Positions 1 to 5,980 of a stretch of DNA of 12,928 bases are shown piece by piece (position 1 is the stretch's first letter; each line of letters starts with the position of its first letter). The DNA is from an uncultured Thalassolituus sp. (GTDB lineage: Bacteria > Pseudomonadota > Gammaproteobacteria > Pseudomonadales > Oceanobacteraceae). The position numbers were made by a program, and so were the translations under genes. The stretch lies in assembly GCA_913054055.1 (NCBI GenBank), contig CAJXIT010000063.1, positions 1 through 12,928 on the forward strand, written 5' to 3'. Below the pieces are notes generated by a model that worked only from the letters and a program-made list of their open reading frames with translations, was not told where the DNA came from and did no database searches.

Positions 1-85
1 AATAAAACATAAAAATAATAAATTTAAATTTCAAAATAAAATTTAAGCACACAATAAAAATCTATTCCGATAGGAGAAGTACACA
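1..85 (+). promoter_or_regulatory. AT-rich leader of the ExbB/ExbD/TonB-like operon
   Basis: These bases are almost pure A+T up to the ribosome binding site and contain a perfect 12-bp palindrome (AAATTTAAATTT, 20-31). The sequence AGGAG at 72-76 sits nine bases before the ATG at 86 and supports that start. A promoter is expected here, but no -35/-10 pair stands out because the base composition gives too many chance matches. The upstream gene lies outside the window, so it cannot be told whether this is the true 5' end of the operon. Confidence 0.4.
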
Positions 86-748
86 ATGGATACGATTATT
101 CGTTTTTTCCAAGATGGCGGTATGTTCATGTACCCGATAGCCGTTATTTTAGTCGTGGGGCTATCTATTGCCATTGAGCGTTTAATGAGCATCAGCGCAG
201 CTAAACGTAAAAACAGAGCCGCGTTTGAAGAAATGCTGCCTATGATTCAACGTAAAGATTATAAAGCGGCTTTAAATTACGCCGGCCAAAGTGATAGTGA
301 CATTGCTAACATTTATGGTGCAGGTATTTCTCGTATGCCAACCAGTAGCAAGCGTGAAGATATTGAATATGCCATGGAAGAAGGTTTAATGGAGACCATT
401 CCTAAGCTAGAAAAACGCACAGCTTATATTGCCACATTAGCAAACATCTCTACCTTGATGGGTCTATTAGGTACCATTATCGGTTTGATCGCCGCATTTA
501 CAGCGGTGGCCACTGCGGCGCCTTCTGAAAAAGCGACACTGCTGTCTCAATCTATCTCGGTAGCCATGAACACAACGGCATTTGGTTTGATCTCTGCGAT
601 TCCATTGCTGTTGGCTCATACAGTATTGCAAAGCCGTACAGCTGAAATCATTGATAGCTTAGAAATGGCCGGTGTTAAGTTTTTAAACTTAATTACAGAG
701 CGTAAAGCGCCAGCACAAACTGCAGCTGCTCCTAAAGTAGCTAAATAA
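86..748 (+). CDS. MotA/TolQ/ExbB-family proton channel subunit
   Basis: This is an inner-membrane ion-channel subunit of the ExbB/TolQ/MotA family. Such proteins form a pentameric ring around a pair of ExbD/TolR helices and use the proton motive force to move them. The 220-residue protein has the family layout: one membrane segment near residues 13-35, a cytoplasmic loop, a second segment at about 115-140 (STLMGLLGTIIGLIAAF) and a third at about 160-182 (NTTAFGLISAIPLLLAH). Thr164 aligns by eye with the pore Thr181 of E. coli ExbB, while the position of the E. coli pore Glu176 is a Val (159). That fits the AglR/AgmX-associated branch rather than classical ExbB or TolQ. The C-terminal tail is Ala/Pro/Lys-rich. 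It is the first gene of a four-gene operon, 27 bases before the next gene. No tolA, tolB or pal is nearby, so a Tol-Pal role is unlikely. The cargo or partner is unknown. Confidence 0.9.
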   Translation: MDTIIRFFQDGGMFMYPIAVILVVGLSIAIERLMSISAAKRKNRAAFEEMLPMIQRKDYKAALNYAGQSDSDIANIYGAGISRMPTSSKREDIEYAMEEGLMETIPKLEKRTAYIATLANISTLMGLLGTIIGLIAAFTAVATAAPSEKATLLSQSISVAMNTTAFGLISAIPLLLAHTVLQSRTAEIIDSLEMAGVKFLNLITERKAPAQTAAAPKVAK

Positions 749-775
749 TTTCGCACTTGAAGTGGAGGATGGCTC

Positions 776-1285
776 ATGAGACGCCATAGAAAAGCACAAG
801 GCGAAGCAGAATTAGATATTACCTCTTTTATGAACCTGATGATTATTCTGGTTCCGGTATTACTGGTGAGCATGGTGTTTAATCACATCACGGTTCTAGA
901 GCTGGTTTTACCCTTAGATGAAGAATTAAAGCAACAGGATTTAAACCCTGATGATTTATCTTTAGAAGTGGTGGTTAGGGAAACAGGCTTTAATGTAAAT
1001 TTAGGCCCGGTTCCTGTAGAAACCATCAATAAAAAAGAAGGTGAGTTTGATCTTAACCGCTTGTCCATGGTTTTACAGACCATGAAAAAGAAATTGGGTC
1101 GTGATCGTACCGATATAGTGATTCTGTCTGAGCCCGATATTGATTATCAGGTTTTGATTGGTGTGATTGATACTGCCAAAACATTCCCTGCTGTTATAGC
1201 AGCAAGTGTCGTAGATGCGGTGTTATTTCCAGACGTATCACTGGGTGATGCACCTGATAAAAAAGCAGCAGGAGGAGCCAAATAA
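776..1285 (+). CDS. ExbD/TolR-family protein, Asn variant (first of two)
   Basis: This 169-residue bitopic inner-membrane protein has a short basic cytoplasmic N-terminus (MRRHRK), one membrane helix at about 15-37 and a periplasmic domain, the usual ExbD/TolR plan. The helix motif, ITSFMNLMIILVPVLL, aligns with the VTPFIDVMLVLL motif of E. coli ExbD. The ion-carrying Asp25 of E. coli therefore corresponds to Asn20 here. I recall this Asn form in other ExbD-like proteins encoded beside AgmX-like proteins, so it is probably a subtype trait and not damage. GGAGG at 764-768, seven bases upstream, supports the ATG at 776. The stop overlaps the next start as TAATG, implying translational coupling. 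It probably pairs with the next gene product inside the ExbB-like ring. No other defect is seen. Confidence 0.88.
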   Translation: MRRHRKAQGEAELDITSFMNLMIILVPVLLVSMVFNHITVLELVLPLDEELKQQDLNPDDLSLEVVVRETGFNVNLGPVPVETINKKEGEFDLNRLSMVLQTMKKKLGRDRTDIVILSEPDIDYQVLIGVIDTAKTFPAVIAASVVDAVLFPDVSLGDAPDKKAAGGAK

Positions 1286-1791
1286 TGAAATCTTCCCGTC
1301 GCGCAAAACGCATGGCACGCAGCCATGGTCGCCATAAAAAAGATGCCAGCTTAAACCTGACATCACTTATGGATATCTTCACCATCATGGTGTTCTTCTT
1401 AATGATGAACCAGAGTGATGTAGAAGTAATGAGTAACGACAGCATTAAATTGCCAAGCAGTGTTGCTGAATCACAGCCCAAAAATACCATTAAATTAATG
1501 GTGAGTGCGGATGACATTGTTGTTCAGGGTCGAGCGGTGGCATCGGTTAAAGATATTTTAGCCATGAAACCAGATCAGGAATTGATTCCTGAACTGCAAA
1601 AAGAATTGCTGTATTTATCCAGTAAAACCCAAGCCACAGCACAAGAGCAAGAATTGGGGCGCTTAATCACCATTATGGGTGACCAAGGCATTCCCTATAA
1701 AGTGTTAAAACGCATTATGGCAACTTGCCAGAAAGCGAAATACACACAGATCTCTTTAGCGGTTCAAAAAACTGAAAGTAAGGAGGCGTAA
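1285..1791 (+). CDS. ExbD/TolR-family protein, Asp variant (second of two)
   Basis: This is the second ExbD-like protein of the operon, 168 residues long. It has an unusually long basic N-terminus (about 20 residues rich in Arg, Lys and His), one membrane helix at about 24-42 (LTSLMDIFTIMVFFLMM) and a periplasmic domain. Asp30 falls at the place of the essential ion-carrying Asp25 of E. coli ExbD, so this copy should be the proton-responsive one. It is clearly different from the preceding ExbD, not a recent duplicate: beyond the helix the two share little by eye. AGGAGGAG lies just upstream, and both junctions are TAATG overlaps, so the three proteins are probably made in linked amounts. A single Cys (in MATCQKAK) lies in the periplasmic part. 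Confidence 0.9.
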   Translation: MKSSRRAKRMARSHGRHKKDASLNLTSLMDIFTIMVFFLMMNQSDVEVMSNDSIKLPSSVAESQPKNTIKLMVSADDIVVQGRAVASVKDILAMKPDQELIPELQKELLYLSSKTQATAQEQELGRLITIMGDQGIPYKVLKRIMATCQKAKYTQISLAVQKTESKEA

Positions 1792-2771
1792 TGAGCAGTA
1801 TTACTTATCGCACTCCTGAATTACCTTGGGCAGAAGGCAAATCAGAACACTTATTTAAAGTGATTTTACTTAGCTTTTTAGTACTGACATTGGTATTGGG
1901 TGTTTTAGTGCCGAATATTACTTTGCCAGAAATAAAGCGTGAGAAAGCTGAAAAGCTGCCCCCGCAATTGGCAAAAGTAATCAAGCGTAAAAAAGAAGCG
2001 CCAAAGCCTAAGCCAAAACCCGTGCCTAAGGTCCAAGAAAAGAAAATTGAAAAGAAACCTGAGGTTAAAAAAGTTGAAGCCAAGCCTAAGCCAAAACCGA
2101 AAGTGGTGGCCAAGCCTAAGCCGAAACCAAAACCTAAAAAGGTAGCTAAAAAAGAGCGTACCCCTGAGCGTATTAAGGCGGCAAAAGAAAAGGCTAAGAA
2201 GTTAATTAGCAATTTCTCAAATGACTTAGCCGATATGCAAAGTATGTTAAATATGGATGCTTTAGCGGTTGATAGCTCATTGCTTACCACTGCAGGTGCT
2301 TCAGCAACTGCTGTCGGTTCGGTAGTGGATCAAACTGCGGTAGATCGTGTGAGTGGTGTGGATGAATCACAGCTGACCCGTGAAACGGGTGCAGATCAAT
2401 TGGCCGTGGCCGATCGCAGCACCACAGCAGTAAAAGAGCTGCCAAAAGAAGTATTGGCAAAACCGAAAGATACCAAGATCGCAGGTTTGTCTCGAACACA
2501 AATGCAAATTGGCCGAGTGTTTGAACAAAATAAATCACGTTACGACCGTATCTATCGTAAAGCTTTACGTTCCGATCCAACCTTACAAGGGTCAGTGGCG
2601 TTTGATATATCCATATCAAAAGGTGGAGACGTTACTGCCTGTAATGTTTCTTCTGAAGAGTTTATGGATAAAAAAGCACTTAGACGTATGGCTTCAACGT
2701 GTAAAATGCAGTCGTTTACAGCGGCATCTGCAAGTGATCGCCTTGAATACCAAATGGCATTTTTTCCATAA
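1791..2771 (+). CDS. TonB-like protein with AgmX/PglI-type C-terminal domain
   Basis: This 326-residue protein is probably the force-transmitting component of the complex. A short cytoplasmic segment precedes one membrane helix at about 22-40. A Lys/Pro-rich stretch at about 51-127 with many PKPKPK units can extend through the periplasm, as in TonB. A charged helical, possibly coiled segment follows at about 126-155, then an Ala/Ser/Thr/Val/Asp-rich linker at about 156-230, and a globular domain at about 235-326. That last domain (IGRVFEQNKSRYDRIYRKAL, then DPTLQGSVAF and GGDVTACNVSS) resembles the AgmX/PglI C-terminal domain named after Myxococcus gliding proteins, more than the classical TonB C-terminus. 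Cys284 and Cys304 are the only cysteines and could form a periplasmic disulfide. AAGGAGG upstream and a TAATG overlap with the preceding gene fix the start. No TonB-dependent receptor is encoded nearby, so its outer-membrane target is unknown. Confidence 0.82.
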   Translation: MSSITYRTPELPWAEGKSEHLFKVILLSFLVLTLVLGVLVPNITLPEIKREKAEKLPPQLAKVIKRKKEAPKPKPKPVPKVQEKKIEKKPEVKKVEAKPKPKPKVVAKPKPKPKPKKVAKKERTPERIKAAKEKAKKLISNFSNDLADMQSMLNMDALAVDSSLLTTAGASATAVGSVVDQTAVDRVSGVDESQLTRETGADQLAVADRSTTAVKELPKEVLAKPKDTKIAGLSRTQMQIGRVFEQNKSRYDRIYRKALRSDPTLQGSVAFDISISKGGDVTACNVSSEEFMDKKALRRMASTCKMQSFTAASASDRLEYQMAFFP

Positions 2772-2816
2772 GGTAATCGCTTAGATGATGAAAGTAATCG
2801 TCAGTATTTAACCAAT

Positions 2817-2846
2817 AAAAAAACGCGGATTTATCCGCGTTTTTTT
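2817..2846 (+). terminator. Rho-independent terminator of the ExbB/ExbD/TonB-like operon
   Basis: A 13-bp stem (2817-2829 with 2834-2846) has a GC core CGCGGA/TCCGCG, a 4-base loop TTTA, and flanking runs of seven A and seven T. It starts about 45 bases after the stop of the TonB-like gene. Because both flanks are A/T runs it could work in both directions, but it lies about 185 bases beyond the end of the convergent minus-strand hydrolase. Confidence 0.9.
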
Positions 2847-2898
2847 ATGTCTGCAAGGTTTGTTATATGAGTTAATCAAAAGGCTTATGGGGGTAAAA

Positions 2899-2992
2899 CA
2901 TTTGCTCCGCAAACAGGACATGCTACTACCGCTCGTGCTAGCGCACCCAGTGCGCGATATTTTCAATAACTAAATGGGCACACTGAGTGCCC
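2899..2992. repeat. Cluster of three short palindromes in a gene-free gap
   Basis: The 259-base gap at 2772-3030 holds no ORF that I can support. After the terminator it contains three perfect hairpin-forming palindromes: TTTGC-TCC-GCAAA (2901-2913), GCGCAC-CCA-GTGCGC (2941-2955) and GGGCAC-ACTGA-GTGCCC (2976-2992). The last two share a GCAC...AGTGC core and are 20 bases apart. They may be a small intergenic palindromic element, or RNA hairpins at the 3' end of the minus-strand hydrolase transcript. Neither is followed by a convincing T-run on either strand. Confidence 0.45.
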
Positions 2993-2996
2993 TTAT

Positions 2997-3032
2997 CTAA
3001 AGAAATTGAGGCCCGGGCTTTGCTGCTCAATT
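2997..3032 (-). terminator. Possible weak terminator hairpin of the minus-strand hydrolase
   Basis: Read on the minus strand, AATTGAG (3032-3026, overlapping the TAA stop of the hydrolase) can pair with CTCAATT (3010-3004). The 15-base loop contains the self-complementary GCCCGGGC, and TCTTT follows. The stem is perfect over 7 bp but AT-rich and the loop is large, so this is only a candidate. The palindromes at 2941-2992 just downstream may help or be the real 3' end. Confidence 0.3.
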
Positions 3033-3930
3033 AAACCTTCTTCAACCACTCAATAATACCAGTGGATACTTCTTCTTTATTGCTTTCATTCAGCATTTCA
3101 TGGCGACCATCTTGATACAGTTTCATGGTCACGTTGTTATGCCCTGATTGATTATAGGCAGCGACTAATTTTGGTATGCCTTTTCCTTTTTCACCAACAG
3201 GGTCTTTCTGTCCACCAAATATATAAATTGGCAGCTCTTTCTGAATTTTATTAAAGCTTGCAGGAGTAAACAGGCCAATTAAGCCTGATAGCATGTCGAC
3301 CCAAAGTTGAGTGGTGCAATCAAAACCACATAATGGGTCATTCACATATTTATCAACTTCCGTATGGTCTTTACTTAGCCAATCAAAGTCCGTGCGGTTA
3401 GGCTTAAATGCCTGATTAAACGACCCAAATGATACAAATTGCAGTAATTTACTTGGTTTATCAGCGCCTAAGCGCCAGCGCTCAAATTTGGCAACAGCCA
3501 AGCCAGCTTTGGCTAGTCCTGCCGCTTGATAGTTAGAGCCGGATAAAATCAATGCATCGATTTTACGTTCGGTGTTTACCAAATAAGACTGAACAATAAA
3601 CGAGCCCATGCTGTGTCCCATTAAATAGTACGGTAACTCGGGTGAACAGCAGGCATCACGTACGGTATCAATGTCATTTAATACCTTGTTCCAACCTTGC
3701 TGATCAGCATAGTGGCCAAGTTGTGTGCTTTCACTTGTGCCGTGGCCCCTGTGATTATGAGCGACCACGCTGTAGCCAGCTTCGTTTAAACATTGTGCTA
3801 AGCGGTCATAGCGGGCTGCATGTTCGGCCATGCCATGGTTAATGTGAACCCAGGCTGTCGCAGCTTCAACAGGCCAAGTATATACCTGAATCTGGTGTCC
3901 GTCGGACCCATTGATATGCGATTCGATCAT
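3031..3930 (-). CDS. Alpha/beta hydrolase, monoacylglycerol lipase/lysophospholipase-like
   Basis: This 299-residue protein is a serine hydrolase of the Hydrolase_4/monoacylglycerol-lipase group, which cleaves monoacylglycerols, lysophospholipids or similar esters to free fatty acids. Visible elements are the oxyanion-hole segment INHGMAEHAARY (30-41), the HNHRGHGTS segment (58-66), the nucleophile elbow GHSMG with Ser107, the acid in GGQKDP (Asp243) and the catalytic His277 in DGRHEMLNE. Length and motif spacing match the family. No signal peptide or membrane helix is seen, so it is probably cytoplasmic. It is divergent from fadD, and a hydrolase next to fadD genes is also found in Pseudomonas (PA3301, from memory), suggesting that it feeds fatty acids to the ligase. 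The natural substrate cannot be read from sequence; PldB/lysophospholipase-like naming is equally possible. Confidence 0.85.
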   Translation of the reverse strand: MIESHINGSDGHQIQVYTWPVEAATAWVHINHGMAEHAARYDRLAQCLNEAGYSVVAHNHRGHGTSESTQLGHYADQQGWNKVLNDIDTVRDACCSPELPYYLMGHSMGSFIVQSYLVNTERKIDALILSGSNYQAAGLAKAGLAVAKFERWRLGADKPSKLLQFVSFGSFNQAFKPNRTDFDWLSKDHTEVDKYVNDPLCGFDCTTQLWVDMLSGLIGLFTPASFNKIQKELPIYIFGGQKDPVGEKGKGIPKLVAAYNQSGHNNVTMKLYQDGRHEMLNESNKEEVSTGIIEWLKKV

Positions 3931-4173
3931 AGAGAATGCCTTTATAATTATTTTATGAGACTAATAAACTAGGCTCACAGACTACTGAACCAAGGTAATT
4001 TATGCAAAAAAATGACAGATAGTTCATAAATTGCTCATAACCTAATCAACTCGGTATTTTGGGGCTTTGCGGCTGATTATAAAACTGGTAGTCTGCCCAA
4101 CTAACCAAATTCCTGCTGTATATTATATATACAATAAAAACAAGCAGTACTAGGCAAATTACGTGGAGGCGGT
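3931..4173. promoter_or_regulatory. Divergent promoter region between hydrolase and fadD
   Basis: This 243-base spacer must carry promoters for both the minus-strand hydrolase and plus-strand fadD. A near-perfect AT palindrome GTATAT-TAT-ATATAC (4118-4132) lies about 40 bases before the fadD start and contains several -10-like hexamers. TATAAT-like sequence also lies just upstream of the hydrolase start on its strand. GGAGG at 4165-4169 is the fadD ribosome binding site, with a short 4-base spacing. I looked for a PsrA-type CAAAC...GTTTG box and did not find one; a FadR-type site was not convincing either. Confidence 0.45.
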
Positions 4174-5859
4174 ATGAACGATTCTTTTTTTAGTGACAAA
4201 TATCCTGAAGGTTTACCAGCAAATGTTGATGTGGACCAATATAAGAATGTTGTTGAAGTTTTTGACAAAAGTGTAAAGAAATTTGCTGATCGCCCAGCTT
4301 TCACTGCTTTAGGTCAAACACTCACCTATGCAGACATTGATCGTTTATCTGCTGATTTTGCAGCCTACTTGCAAAATGACACTAACTTAGAGAAAGGCGA
4401 CCGCATCGCGGTTCAATTACCTAACCTGACTCAATACCCTGTCGTAGTATTTGGCGCCATGCGCGCGGGTTTGACAGTTGTAAATACCAACCCTCTTTAC
4501 ACAGAACGTGAAATGGAGCACCAGTTTAATGATTCTGGGGCAAAAGCACTGGTTGTACTTGCACAAATGGCAGGTAAAGCAGATCGCGTTGTGCCTAAAA
4601 CACAAATCGAAACAGTGATCGTGACTCAAGCGGGTGACTTCTGTAGCCCGCTTAAGCGTACGCTTGTAAACTTTGTCATTAAAAACGTTCGTAAAGAAGT
4701 TGAACCCTATTCACTACCGGGTCACTTCAAATTATTAGATGTTTTAAAGCAAGGTGCTAAATCACAATATAAGCCAGTTGACGTTGCGTCAGAAGACATA
4801 TGTGTACTTCAGTATACAGGCGGCACAACGGGTGTGGCCAAAGGTGCCATGCTGACAAACCGTAACCTTGTGGCAAACATGACACAAGCGCATCCATTAT
4901 TCATGATGGGGCTTAATAAATCAGGTAAAGATGAAGGTTCTAAAGTGGTTATTGCACCGCTTCCTCTTTACCACATCTATGCCTTCACCGTTAACTGCAT
5001 GGTATTAATGGAAACCGGTAACCATAACGTACTGATTCCAAATCCACGTGATTTACCTGGTTTCATTAAAGAGCTTAAAAAATGGAAGTTTAACGCTTTC
5101 CTTGGTCTAAACACCTTATTTGTTGGCCTATGTAATAACGAAGACTTTAAAAAATTAGATTTCAGCAACTTACTACTAACTATTTCTGGTGGCATGGCAT
5201 TAACAAAAAATGCAGCGGATACATGGGAAGAAGTAACAGGTTGTGAAGTGTCAGAAGGTTACGGTATGACAGAAACCTCTCCTATCGCTTCTTTCAACCC
5301 TCCTGGCCACACAGAGCTGGGCACAATTGGTATGCCTGTTTCTAATACATTGTGTAAAGTCATTGATGAAGAAGGCAATGAATTACCAGTGGGCGAAGCC
5401 GGTGAGCTTTGTGTTAAAGGCCCCCAGGTAATGAAAGGCTACTGGCAGCGTCCTGAAGCTACGGCTGAAACCATTACTGAAGATGGTTGGTTGAAAACAG
5501 GCGATATGGCAGTGATTCTTGAAAACGGTTACATGAAAATCGTAGACCGTAAGAAAGACATGATCATCGTATCTGGCTTTAACGTATACCCGAATGAAAT
5601 TGAAGATGTTGTATCAGGTCACCCAGATGTTGTTGAATGTGCCGCAGTAGGCATTCCAAATGACGTGACAGGTGAGCAAGTTAAAGTATTTGCTGTTAGT
5701 ACTAACCCACAGCTTACTTCTAAAGATATCACTGACTTCTGTCGTGAACGTTTAACCGCTTATAAAGTTCCTAAGATGGTTGAGTTCCGCGAAGAGCTAC
5801 CTAAAACAAACGTAGGTAAAATTCTTCGTCGTGAACTGCGTGACGAAGAAACTGCATAA
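4174..5859 (+). CDS. fadD: Long-chain fatty acid--CoA ligase FadD
   Basis: FadD activates long-chain fatty acids to acyl-CoA with ATP and CoA, through an acyl-adenylate, at the inner face of the membrane. This is the entry step to beta-oxidation. At 561 residues it has exactly the length of E. coli FadD. Visible motifs are the P-loop-like YTGGTTGVAKGAML (214-227), PLPLYHIYAF (263-272), EGYGMTETSP (361-370), the FACS signature around GWLKTGDM (438-445) and IVDRKKDMI (456-464), and the C-terminal lysine in TNVGKILRREL (Lys549), which is needed for adenylation. Codons are visibly biased to AAC, TTC and CGT compared with hrpA next door, which suggests strong expression. It is monocistronic: it has its own upstream region and a terminator. 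Only one fadD copy is present, where Pseudomonas has fadD1 and fadD2 in tandem (recalled). Confidence 0.95.
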   Translation: MNDSFFSDKYPEGLPANVDVDQYKNVVEVFDKSVKKFADRPAFTALGQTLTYADIDRLSADFAAYLQNDTNLEKGDRIAVQLPNLTQYPVVVFGAMRAGLTVVNTNPLYTEREMEHQFNDSGAKALVVLAQMAGKADRVVPKTQIETVIVTQAGDFCSPLKRTLVNFVIKNVRKEVEPYSLPGHFKLLDVLKQGAKSQYKPVDVASEDICVLQYTGGTTGVAKGAMLTNRNLVANMTQAHPLFMMGLNKSGKDEGSKVVIAPLPLYHIYAFTVNCMVLMETGNHNVLIPNPRDLPGFIKELKKWKFNAFLGLNTLFVGLCNNEDFKKLDFSNLLLTISGGMALTKNAADTWEEVTGCEVSEGYGMTETSPIASFNPPGHTELGTIGMPVSNTLCKVIDEEGNELPVGEAGELCVKGPQVMKGYWQRPEATAETITEDGWLKTGDMAVILENGYMKIVDRKKDMIIVSGFNVYPNEIEDVVSGHPDVVECAAVGIPNDVTGEQVKVFAVSTNPQLTSKDITDFCRERLTAYKVPKMVEFREELPKTNVGKILRRELRDEETA

Positions 5860-5901
5860 GCTTGTAATTTTTAACAAAGTTTTACTTTATTAAAAATATA
5901 T

Positions 5902-5926
5902 AAACGCCCTCATTAGAGGGCGTTTT
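5902..5926 (+). terminator. Rho-independent terminator after fadD
   Basis: A perfect 10-bp stem AAACGCCCTC/GAGGGCGTTT (5902-5911 with 5916-5925) has an ATTA loop and ends in TTTT. It begins about 40 bases after the fadD stop and separates fadD from hrpA. The T-run is short, but the stem is strong. Confidence 0.85.
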
Positions 5927-5980
5927 GCGTAGATATTCGCAAAAAATCAGAAACGAAATAGATTTAAGGTTTGATGAAAC

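Noticed and set aside
776..1285. First ExbD as a decayed copy because the conserved Asp is missing
   Set aside because: The frame is intact with a good ribosome binding site and coupled stop/start, and the Asn form is familiar from similar operons, so it is treated as a functional subtype.
1805..2290. 161-codon minus-strand frame rich in Gly, Phe and Leu
   Set aside because: It is the shadow of the Lys/Pro-rich region of the TonB-like gene; the low complexity keeps the opposite strand open.
86..2771. Tol-Pal operon (tolQ-tolR-tolA)
   Set aside because: There are two ExbD-like genes, the last protein has an AgmX-like and not a TolA domain, and tolB and pal are absent.
2509..2784. 91-codon plus-strand frame overlapping the end of the TonB-like gene
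   Set aside because: It lies in another frame inside a well-supported domain and has no ribosome binding site or recognisable motif.
2890..3000. tRNA or other structured RNA gene in the palindrome cluster
   Set aside because: The hairpins do not fold into a cloverleaf, no T-loop GTTCGA-type motif is present, and the spacing does not match a known RNA.
3642..3842. 66-codon plus-strand frame opposite the hydrolase
   Set aside because: It is the antisense of the catalytic core of a clear alpha/beta hydrolase gene.
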